A stretch of 64,000 nt of DNA from Bacillota bacterium (lineage in GTDB: Bacteria > Bacillota > Clostridia > Acetivibrionales > DTU013), in assembly GCA_023409735.1 (NCBI GenBank), contig JAEYRB010000007.1, positions 127,617-191,616 on the forward strand, read 5' to 3'. The position numbers were made by a program, and so were the translations under genes. Positions 34,736 through 42,581 of this stretch are shown one piece after another (within the stretch, counting starts at the first letter, position 1; each line of letters starts with the position of its first letter). The notes below the pieces were generated by a model. The model made no database searches, was not told the DNA's origin, and saw only the letters and a list, made by a program, of their open reading frames with translations.

Positions 34736-35944
34736 TTATCCTTCCCTTAATTGCTTATTAATTATGATATAACTAATTGGCAACAAAATCAATGCAGCAG
34801 TTAGCAATATCAATACAGGCAACAATACCCCCCGTACATGTGTTACTCCTGTGAGCATACTGTTTATACCCTTTAAAGCCCAGCCTTGGGGGGTTAACAG
34901 CGAAAGCCGCGCAATACCTTCAGGCATCTCCACCCAGTTCCAGAAACAGCCCCCTGCAAAACCTGTCATCAAAGCCACTACCGGAGCCACAGCCTGCAAC
35001 TGGGCTGCAGAGGTTAGCACAGTGGAAAGAAACATGCCTATTGAAATTACAGACAGAAGATATGCTATCATAAGCAGGTACGGCATAACACCTCTGAACA
35101 GTACAACCCCAAAAAGCAGCCTTAGCAGCAGGCTAAATAACAATATCTGCAGGATACCGGCCGCAAGAAGAGACAGAATGCTTCCTCCGAAGGAAGCTGC
35201 AAGAGCGTCCTTCCCCGTTCCCAGCCTTTTTATCGTTCCGTTTGTTCTTTCCTCGATAAGCCATCCGCTTCCAAAGAGAATAAAAAACATAACAAATGCC
35301 ACTATAAGACCTGCTGAAGATGATGACGCCATTGGAAGTATCGCTTGGTTAGTTTCAGTTACAACACCTTTCTTAAGCTCTTTATATTCAATTGTCATAA
35401 GAGGTTCAGGCTCCCACAGTCCATCTATATAGGTCAATACCTCATTTCTAAGCACATATGCCTGCTCCCGCGATGCTCCTCCGTAATCAAGCACAATTTT
35501 ATTTGCAGTTCTATTTGCCATTATCATCCTTATGGCTTCATCTGCGATTATCTCCTTTGTAAAGCCTGCCAGGTATGACGATGGCGAGCTTACAAGTTCT
35601 ATCAGGCCTTTACTGTCACCCTTCTTTACTCTGTCCTGAAAGCCTTTGTTAATAATAAATATCTGTTCTGCTCGGCCCTCCTCAAGCATTGACATTGCTT
35701 CCTCACGGCCTGCCTTACTGAGCGAGATGCCTTCCTTACAACATATCCTTTCTATAAGGAGCTCAGAACATGGTGTATTATCCTCATCAACTGCAGCAAT
35801 AGGTATAATATCAAGCTTCTCGTTTCTGAGTGCGTAACCGACGGTTACCATTATCAGCAAAGGAATGACGATCATCGAAGAAAAGAAAAGCTTATCTGCC
35901 AGCATCATTTTAAGCTTGTAAAAGGTAACAATAAATAGCTTGAT
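34736..35944 (-). CDS. ABC-2 permease with possible ATC start
   Basis: Membrane subunit of about 402 residues: one N-terminal helix, a large outer domain (about residues 45-190) and five C-terminal helices with FGSGWLIEERTNGTIKRL, a hallmark of this permease type. The first ATG (35908) has no ribosome site and would cut conserved N-terminal residues FYKLK. In the same frame an ATC at 35944 lies eight bases from a strong AAAGGGGG site that also overlaps the previous gene's stop. I extend the gene to that ATC, with reserve. Confidence 0.78.
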   Translation of the reverse strand: MKLFIVTFYKLKMMLADKLFFSSMIVIPLLIMVTVGYALRNEKLDIIPIAAVDEDNTPCSELLIERICCKEGISLSKAGREEAMSMLEEGRAEQIFIINKGFQDRVKKGDSKGLIELVSSPSSYLAGFTKEIIADEAIRMIMANRTANKIVLDYGGASREQAYVLRNEVLTYIDGLWEPEPLMTIEYKELKKGVVTETNQAILPMASSSSAGLIVAFVMFFILFGSGWLIEERTNGTIKRLGTGKDALAASFGGSILSLLAAGILQILLFSLLLRLLFGVVLFRGVMPYLLMIAYLLSVISIGMFLSTVLTSAAQLQAVAPVVALMTGFAGGCFWNWVEMPEGIARLSLLTPQGWALKGINSMLTGVTHVRGVLLPVLILLTAALILLPISYIIINKQLREG

Positions 35945-35949
35945 ATAGC

Positions 35950-37158
35950 TTACCCCCTTTTAGAAAATTTCATTATTCCCGCTGAAACAATAAAAAGCAC
36001 AAGGCCGATTAAGGTCAAAGCCAGTGTATATACAAAGGTACTTGCAGCATCGTTTCCCGAGAACAGCACCATAAAGCCGTCCATTGCCCACCTGCTTATA
36101 GTGAACCTGCTAATATTTCTTACTGCCAAAGGCATAGATGATAAAGGATATATATTACCGCCGACGATTGCCATCAGCAGAATTCCAAGATTTCCAATAA
36201 TATCGGCAGAAGCCGGCGTAGTTGATATTGACGCGACAAAGATGGACCATGCACTTACTGCAAATATAAGACCTGTGAACAGCATAATTACATTTTTGAT
36301 CGGTGCTCCCCAATAATTGTTAAACACAGTTGACGTGAAAATTATTATCATGCCGAATTGTATCAGAAGCAGAAGCGCAGACACAAGCAGCTTTGACAGC
36401 ACAACGCTCAGCATGCTGACCGGGGCTGCATACAGTCTTTCTGTAACGCCTTCGCTTTTCTCGGTGACAAGCAGCTTCATTGCAGGCATACCTGCAAACA
36501 TCATAAATATAACAATAAGCGCAGCAGTAAAATACTCAACCGGCGTTAAGCTGTACTGCGGTGCTTCTTCGGAATCTGCAAATACCTCGTTTCTTGCAAG
36601 AGAAGCAAGGAAAAAATCAGCCACCGCATTATTAAACCTTGTGTCAAGCTCTTTGCCCGAAAGCCCCGCTGCCTTGTCATAATGGTATATTGCAATGATG
36701 GCACTCTGCGCCGCCGAGACAAGATTTGCTGCGCTTTGCACTACATTCTTCACGACATAGGCCTTAAGAGGCATACTGCTGCTTCCGATCACAGTTACAG
36801 GCTTGTTCTCTCCTGCCGCAATGCTTTCAGTAAAATTCTGAGGGATAATTATAATACCACCTATATGTTCGTCAGAAAGCTCTTCAATGGCATCAGTCTC
36901 CTTAAGTCTGACTATTTCACTGAAGATACCAATCTCCTCAATCTGCCTTATCAGCATCCTCGTCTGAGTAGTGTCCTCCATGTCCACAACGGCAATAGGA
37001 AAAGGCTCAATAAAGCTGCTTTCATTTATATATGGTGAAAGTACGGAGGTAAAAAAGTATATGAAAAGTACGGGAGCCGCTAAAAGAAGGATACATGCCT
37101 TCCAATCCCTTACGTAAAGCCTTATGTCATTTTTCAGTAAAACAGCAAATGAACTCAT
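35950..37158 (-). CDS. ABC-2 permease, first of a pair
   Basis: Membrane subunit of 402 residues, same layout as its neighbour: first helix (ACILLLAAPVLFIYFFTSVL), outer domain, and five C-terminal helices with VTEKSEGVTERLYAAPVSML. Two such permeases would form the heterodimer pore. The frame reaches 37179, but the second ATG (37158) is better placed after AGGGGA. The stop overlaps the ribosome site of the next gene, so translation is coupled. Confidence 0.85.
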   Translation of the reverse strand: MSSFAVLLKNDIRLYVRDWKACILLLAAPVLFIYFFTSVLSPYINESSFIEPFPIAVVDMEDTTQTRMLIRQIEEIGIFSEIVRLKETDAIEELSDEHIGGIIIIPQNFTESIAAGENKPVTVIGSSSMPLKAYVVKNVVQSAANLVSAAQSAIIAIYHYDKAAGLSGKELDTRFNNAVADFFLASLARNEVFADSEEAPQYSLTPVEYFTAALIVIFMMFAGMPAMKLLVTEKSEGVTERLYAAPVSMLSVVLSKLLVSALLLLIQFGMIIIFTSTVFNNYWGAPIKNVIMLFTGLIFAVSAWSIFVASISTTPASADIIGNLGILLMAIVGGNIYPLSSMPLAVRNISRFTISRWAMDGFMVLFSGNDAASTFVYTLALTLIGLVLFIVSAGIMKFSKRG

Positions 37159-37239
37159 TAGTGCATCCGTTCCCCTCATCTGTTAGGACAAAAGCGTACA
37201 ACTTATTTGCCTCATCAGTCATATGCATTTCATATGACT

Positions 37240-38970
37240 TTACTGGTTTAAGATTGCATCAAAAACAGGCTTGTTTGTTAGATAAAAGCTGCCAAAGGAT
37301 GCTATGACCTCTGTCTGAAGCCTATTAAGATCACTGTCTGAAGCCGCATTCAGGTCAGTGACAGTTTTATCTGAGATATCAGGCATTTCAAATCCGTCTA
37401 TGTTCATTGTATCTTCTCCCGTAATACCCACAACCGCATCAAGATCCTGTATTCCAAAGGTGGGTAGATCAGCTTGCACGCTGATTTTTGTGTTGCTATT
37501 AAGAGTGCCGAGCTTTTTATTGTTCCACGTTATGCGGTCCAGTTCGCCTTCTAGCACCCCACTGCCCTCACTTCCGTATATGTTTGTATCAAATTTAACT
37601 ACTTTATTTCTTTTCAATGTCTTAGGGTCAGTATCCCCTGATATGTTAAGCTTGATGTCAACACCTGATTCTTCTTTCCCTATTTCAGTTACTTTATAGC
37701 TTAAACGCATGGAGCCCGTTAATTTATTATCATCTGAATTTTCAAGCTCAGGCATATAACTTATTTCTGTTGTTTTTTCCGGCTGAGTTATTATAATGTT
37801 AAAATACCTTCCAATAAGGCTGTCCTCTTTTAAACTGCTGCTATTACCGGTGCTGCCGCTTTTCAGCTCAAGCCCAAACGACTTGGCTGCTTCCTCCGAA
37901 GCCATATTCAAACTCAGCTCCCTGTTGACGATATTCCCTGAGCGATCTATAAATACTGTCATATTGAGGCCGTCTGATAGAGCATATGTATCCAGAACGG
38001 CCTTAAAATTCTTTGCGAAGCCTTCTATATCCTTAGTAATATTCAGCTTTTTGACCGCTGCTTTTTCTTTTTCATTTAAAACTACCACACCTGCATTATC
38101 GAGATACTCGAATAACCGGAATAATCCTGCATCATCAAGCATTTCAGATATATTGGCAAAATTTCCATAAGTATATGAGATTATTGTTTTATCACTTGCT
38201 ATAAATGAAGTCAGGTCTTTCAAAAGGGTAGTCGCTGAAGAGGAGTCCAACTTAACAGTTATTTCCTTTCCTTTAACCGTCTTATCACCAATAGTGATTT
38301 CCCTGCTCTTACCAAAGCTCACCACATCATCGGTAATAGTCTGGGAAAAAATGCTTCCGATCTTATTTGCTGCACCATTCAAAGAATCCTTATCATACTC
38401 CAGGGAGCGATAAATATCAGCCAGATTTACAAGGCGTTTCGGCCTGACAGGCACTGAAAATTTCTCATACACCTCGTCTAGCTTATCAAGCTCTGCGCTG
38501 AAGTATCTATCGGGCAGCAACACCGGCACTGTAAAAAATAACTTACCATTACCGGTCGATACCTGCGTGTCAATAAAGGGAGCCTTTTCTACAAGCAGCG
38601 ATATGTCCGATACCGCATAATCTTCAACAGGCTGCCTCTTCGTATCAACAATAAGCTTACTTTCCTTAATAACATCAAAAAGTCTGTCCGCATTATTCAT
38701 TCCAAACGGCTTACCACCAGAGCTAATATCGACCGTATACTCAGTACGACGTCTGTATGCAGAATTAATATAAGCCTGCTGGCTGTTTTTGAAGCTGTTA
38801 TAGTTGCTGTCTATGAAATCCAAGTATCTTTTTAAATTTCTGCTTTCTGCTTGAAAATACAGCTTTCTCGCATCAACACTGTTAAAGAGCATAATTGCAG
38901 CCGCAGCTCCCAGCGCGACCAAAATAACTACTGACACAATAATTTTCTTCCTCGTCCAAAAGCCATTCAT
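37240..38970 (-). CDS. Large membrane-anchored outer protein of the ABC operon, unknown
   Basis: I do not recognise this family. The 576 residues begin with one anchor helix (IIVSVVILVALGAAAAIMLF); everything after is predicted outside. It is rich in beta-forming, Ser/Asp-rich stretches (VDISSGGKPFG, SYKVTEIGKEESGVDIKLNI) with a helical middle and no cysteines or peptidase, lectin or hydrolase motif I can see. It lies between the ATPase and the two permeases in the same operon, with gaps of 46 and 81 bases. It may take up or deliver what the exporter moves. Function unknown. Confidence 0.7.
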   Translation of the reverse strand: MNGFWTRKKIIVSVVILVALGAAAAIMLFNSVDARKLYFQAESRNLKRYLDFIDSNYNSFKNSQQAYINSAYRRRTEYTVDISSGGKPFGMNNADRLFDVIKESKLIVDTKRQPVEDYAVSDISLLVEKAPFIDTQVSTGNGKLFFTVPVLLPDRYFSAELDKLDEVYEKFSVPVRPKRLVNLADIYRSLEYDKDSLNGAANKIGSIFSQTITDDVVSFGKSREITIGDKTVKGKEITVKLDSSSATTLLKDLTSFIASDKTIISYTYGNFANISEMLDDAGLFRLFEYLDNAGVVVLNEKEKAAVKKLNITKDIEGFAKNFKAVLDTYALSDGLNMTVFIDRSGNIVNRELSLNMASEEAAKSFGLELKSGSTGNSSSLKEDSLIGRYFNIIITQPEKTTEISYMPELENSDDNKLTGSMRLSYKVTEIGKEESGVDIKLNISGDTDPKTLKRNKVVKFDTNIYGSEGSGVLEGELDRITWNNKKLGTLNSNTKISVQADLPTFGIQDLDAVVGITGEDTMNIDGFEMPDISDKTVTDLNAASDSDLNRLQTEVIASFGSFYLTNKPVFDAILNQ

Positions 38971-39016
38971 AATACCACTCCCGAATTGAGATACTCTTTA
39001 TCGGCCTACCATGCTT

Positions 39017-39718
39017 TCATAAAAAAACCGTATTTAGAATACTTTTCATATTATCTGCCGTTCCCGTTGCAATTATCCTGCCTTGATTCATAACAGCTAT
39101 TCTATCGCAGATGGTTTCAAGCTCATCAATATTGTGGCTGGCAAAAACAATCGTCCTGCCCTCTTTTTTCAGTTTCTCAAGGACATCAAGGATACATCTT
39201 TCAGACTGAATATCAACTCCTATTGTTGGCTCATCCATTATAAGCAGCTCCGGATGGTGCATGAGTGATACAGCAATGTTCAGTCTTCGCTTCATTCCTC
39301 CTGAATAGTGCGAGGCCCTGTCCTTTATCCTGTCTGCAAGCCTTGCAACTTCAATAGCCTCGGCAATCCTATCCTTTTTGATGCTTCCTCTAAGTCCATA
39401 TATCCCAGCCCAAAAATCCAGGTTATCCAACCCCGAAAGCATGGGATATAGGGCAATATCCTGCGGCACAAAGCCGATCATGCCTTTTATTTTGTCAGGT
39501 TTTTCCCTGACACTTACCCCATTTATAAGAATGTCACCGGAGGTTGGTTTATGTAGTGTTGCAAGTAAAGATATAAATGTGGACTTTCCAGCTCCGTTAG
39601 GCCCGAAAAGTCCAAAGACCTCGCCCTTGCGTATATTTAAGCTGATTGATTTGAGGACTTCGCTTCTGCCATATTTTTTTGTTAAGCCTCTAACCTCAAT
39701 TAATATATTATCATCCAT
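39017..39718 (-). CDS. ABC exporter ATPase leading the operon
   Basis: 233-residue ATP-binding subunit. Walker A is GPNGAGKST, the Q-loop region is GFVPQDIALYP, the signature is YSGGMKRRLNIAVS, Walker B is LLIMDEPTIGVD, and the switch His is in ASHNIDE. No accessory domain. It is the first gene of a five-gene unit running to 34029 that contains both permeases. Only 233 residues long, it should work as a dimer with the two ABC-2 permeases. Confidence 0.92.
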   Translation of the reverse strand: MDDNILIEVRGLTKKYGRSEVLKSISLNIRKGEVFGLFGPNGAGKSTFISLLATLHKPTSGDILINGVSVREKPDKIKGMIGFVPQDIALYPMLSGLDNLDFWAGIYGLRGSIKKDRIAEAIEVARLADRIKDRASHYSGGMKRRLNIAVSLMHHPELLIMDEPTIGVDIQSERCILDVLEKLKKEGRTIVFASHNIDELETICDRIAVMNQGRIIATGTADNMKSILNTVFL

Positions 39719-40010
39719 ATATAATTGTCTCCTGCATCCATTTTACCATATTGGTACTTCCATGAAAACAGCACATATATTCGCACTGCGATTATGTAAT
39801 GAGATTATGAAATAATATGCATTATCGCAGTTGAATTATGATTGCTTTTCTAACAATAATTTCTGCTATAATTTCCTGCACCACTGTTTGGTTAACAATG
39901 TCAACTGACTGATTAATAATTTTTGTTATTATATAAATATCAATTCCAACAATACGTAAAATGTGGTATTATTATACATGCGTACCTTTAAATGTTTGGA
40001 GGATAGCAAT
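39719..40010. other. Divergent gap ABC operon / GGDEF gene
   Basis: About 290 bases, A/T-rich, with promoters expected in both directions. No RNA structure or operator was recognised. Confidence 0.35.
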
Positions 40011-40766
40011 ATGAAAAAGATTATTGGCATTTCCCTAAAAGGTAAGCTGTTAGTAGCTGCTTTACTAAGTATATGCATATGCGTAGTAATATTTGTCATA
40101 ACCACTATTTGTGAAAAAGTATATAGCACAACATTATGCATATTCATTGCAGTGCTATCCGGTGCGCTGTTCTTTGCGTCTGTAACATGTGTTGAATTTT
40201 ATAAAAGGTACCTGCGTTTAAGCAAATCTATTGATAAAATGAAACAGTTATCATTAACGGATAATCTCACTGAGCTGTATAATAGAAGCTATCTTGAACC
40301 GTTTCTGGAAAGAGAGCTTGCCTGTGCCAAAAATAAAAATCAGATGTTAAGCGTCATTATGGTTGACATGGACCACTTTAAACATATAAACGATACATAC
40401 GGACATGTTGTGGGAGATCAAGTCCTGACAATATTTGCTCAGGTCATTCTTAAATGCATAAGAAAAACTGATATTATCGCCAGATACGGCGGAGATGAAT
40501 TCGTGGTAGTACTTCCAAACACAAATACTGATACAGCAAAATGCATCGCTGAAAGAATCAGGCATGATGTATCTGAAATGCATATTCCGCCTGTTGAAGG
40601 AGTTGTAATATCATCAATCCACTGCAGTGTTGGTGTGTCTACCTATCCTATACACTGCGACAGCAGAAATTCACTTATATACACTTCCGATCTAGCACTT
40701 TATATGGCAAAACGTTCGGGCAGAAATTGCATTAAGGTTTATGAGAATGAGTTTGCACTAGGTTAG
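40011..40766 (+). CDS. Membrane diguanylate cyclase (GGDEF)
   Basis: Makes c-di-GMP. Two N-terminal helices (LLVAALLSICICVVIFVI and FIAVLSGALFFASVTC) anchor a cytosolic GGDEF domain from about residue 85. The active-site motif GGDEF is intact (in RYGGDEFVVVLP), and an RKTD inhibitory site lies five residues before it, so product inhibition is expected. DHFKHINDTYGHVVGD carries the metal Asp and guanine contacts. The frame extends upstream to 39963, but the ATG at 40011 has TGGAGG at the right distance. Single gene; no c-di-GMP riboswitch is seen near it. Confidence 0.92.
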   Translation: MKKIIGISLKGKLLVAALLSICICVVIFVITTICEKVYSTTLCIFIAVLSGALFFASVTCVEFYKRYLRLSKSIDKMKQLSLTDNLTELYNRSYLEPFLERELACAKNKNQMLSVIMVDMDHFKHINDTYGHVVGDQVLTIFAQVILKCIRKTDIIARYGGDEFVVVLPNTNTDTAKCIAERIRHDVSEMHIPPVEGVVISSIHCSVGVSTYPIHCDSRNSLIYTSDLALYMAKRSGRNCIKVYENEFALG

Positions 40767-41145
40767 CATATCTCCGACAACTACGCATTATTAAACAAGC
40801 ATTCCATGTCGTGCAAGAATTGGACGAAAAACGTTGCTATAAGATTTCATACTAAAACAAGCAATTTGTCTAAAGGTAACGTAACTAAACCTCTTGCAAG
40901 GTTAATTTGCTGACAGGCATTAGCTTATTATCAAATACTCTTAAACTAATAAGGCCTTTCAAAATACAACCCTCCAAATATCAATACTATACCTCGCTAA
41001 TTTATATTAAATACGGCAGTTCCGTTTTGTAGGCTGAGCCAGCAGGAGCATACATATATTAACAACATACTGACGCATAAATATGTTAATAGCTGCAGTA
41101 ATAACTAGAATACAGAATAAGCGTAAAAATATTCTATATTACATC
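40767..41145. other. Gap after GGDEF gene
   Basis: A/T-rich, no gene or structure recognised; the right end adjoins the ROK promoter. Confidence 0.35.
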
Positions 41146-41174
41146 TTGACAATGCCAGTACTCAGTCATATAAT
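41146..41174 (+). promoter_or_regulatory. Consensus sigma-A promoter of ROK gene
   Basis: TTGACA (41146-41151), 17 bases, TATAAT (41169-41174): perfect match to consensus, 70 bases before the ROK start. Confidence 0.9.
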
Positions 41175-41243
41175 TAACTTACTTTATAAATATCCTTAAT
41201 AAATTATGGCAGCTGTAAAAATACATATGGATTGGATGTTCGA

Positions 41244-42368
41244 ATGAAACCATATATTGCTTCCAATTTAAGAGATATGAATCGAAAAACTGTCTTTGAT
41301 TTGATTGCAAAAGTCGGAGAAATTTCACGTTCTGAAATTTCTTCCCGAACAGGCATCAGTGCTCCGACTGTGCTCAAAATTACTAACTACCTGTGTGATA
41401 AAGGCTTCATTATTGCCGCAGGAGAAGGGCAGTCCGCCCTCGGCAGAAAGCCTCAGATAATGCGGTTCAACCCTGATTTCTCCTATTCCATTGGTGTCGA
41501 GTACGAAGGTGATTATCTCAAGCTGGGGATTGTTAATGTCATTGGTAAGATCGTTGCTAAGAAAACGATCCATGTAAAAAGTGATTTTGAAAATGTTCTG
41601 ACTCACGACCTCATAGAACATATAGATGAACTGATGAATGGAATCGGTATATCCAGAGAAAAAATCAATGGAATCGGTATAGGACTTCCAGGCGCCGTCG
41701 ACTTTGAAAACGATGAGATACGGCTTGGACCTTTGGTAGGTGTTTATGCGACTTATCCCTTGCGCAATATCATCGATAAAATACAAAAAGCATTAAACAT
41801 CCCGGTATATATGTTTAATGACTCGAATGCCGCGGCCATAGGAGAATACAAAAAGAGGAACCTCCAAAACGAGGATCTCGTGTATATCTCACTTGGAACG
41901 GGTCTTGGAAGCGGAATTATACTGAACGGCCAGCTGCGTTATGGCAGGCATTATACTGCAGGTGAAATCGGTTATCTGATGTACGGAAATGATTTTAATA
42001 CATCAGAAGACATGCCGGGTTCCTTGGAGTCATTAATCAATCTTCACGCCTTGTCCACCAAATTTGAAAATTTTGAGAACAGGGTGAATAACAAATCTGA
42101 CATTGGCTGTATTGTAGACTATATTTCCCCCTATCTTGGGAGGACAATACAAAATATTATGAACATTATCGATGTAAATCAGATCGTTCTTGGAGGTGTC
42201 ATAGTGGATATGCTTGGTGAAGCTTTGGTTGAAGCTGTCAAGCAAAACCTCAAGAAGTGCTCACTTTTAAACATAAACATCGATCTGCGTAAATGTGAAG
42301 AACCTGGTATTATAGGTACATCACACCTTGTAACCGAAAAGTATATTCAAGATATGTTTTTATTGTAA
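41244..42368 (+). CDS. ROK-family regulator lacking the zinc-cysteine motif
   Basis: Transcription regulator of 374 residues: winged helix at residues 10-65 (RSEISSRTGISAPTVLKITNYL) followed by a ROK sugar-kinase-like domain (GIGIGLPGAV, FNDSNAAAIGEY, LGTGLGSGII, HYTAGEIGYLMY). The CxCGxxGC zinc motif expected after the GEIG segment is absent; the segment reads NDFNTSEDMPGS instead. The ATG at 41244 is favoured over a TTG at 41232, but neither has a strong site. It precedes the secreted PIG-L gene, which has twin A/T palindromes at its promoter, so ROK control of that gene is likely. Confidence 0.85.
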   Translation: MKPYIASNLRDMNRKTVFDLIAKVGEISRSEISSRTGISAPTVLKITNYLCDKGFIIAAGEGQSALGRKPQIMRFNPDFSYSIGVEYEGDYLKLGIVNVIGKIVAKKTIHVKSDFENVLTHDLIEHIDELMNGIGISREKINGIGIGLPGAVDFENDEIRLGPLVGVYATYPLRNIIDKIQKALNIPVYMFNDSNAAAIGEYKKRNLQNEDLVYISLGTGLGSGIILNGQLRYGRHYTAGEIGYLMYGNDFNTSEDMPGSLESLINLHALSTKFENFENRVNNKSDIGCIVDYISPYLGRTIQNIMNIIDVNQIVLGGVIVDMLGEALVEAVKQNLKKCSLLNINIDLRKCEEPGIIGTSHLVTEKYIQDMFLL

Positions 42369-42395
42369 TAAAGGATTAAATAAAGCAGTGGATGT

Positions 42396-42422
42396 TTGAC
42401 AGCAATTATTGTACCATATTTT
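42396..42422 (+). promoter_or_regulatory. Promoter of the PIG-L gene overlapped by operator
   Basis: TTGACA (42396-42401) and, 15 bases on, TATTTT (42417-42422), which touches the first A/T palindrome. Confidence 0.5.
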
Positions 42423-42511
42423 TATTAATTAAATTTATTAATAAAATCCTCAGTGCAATGTAAGATGATAGTGCAAAGAGCGCACCATTTATTAATTAGA
42501 TTAATTAATTA
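42422..42511. promoter_or_regulatory. Twin ROK-like operators
   Basis: Site 1, TTATTAAT-N7-ATTAATAA (42422-42444), is an inverted repeat with 8-base arms. Site 2 at 42488-42511 repeats the core TTTATTAATTARATT. Starts are 67 bases apart. A/T palindromes of this form bind NagC/XylR-type ROK proteins in other bacteria. Confidence 0.6.
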
Positions 42512-42581
42512 TCGTGTCTGTAATCACTTTCAGTTACAACTGAAAGCTGCAGAAATATAAAAAAAGAGGAGAGACTTTGTA

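Noticed and set aside
40767..41145. c-di-GMP riboswitch near the diguanylate cyclase
   Set aside because: None of the conserved GEMM motifs could be found in the flanks.
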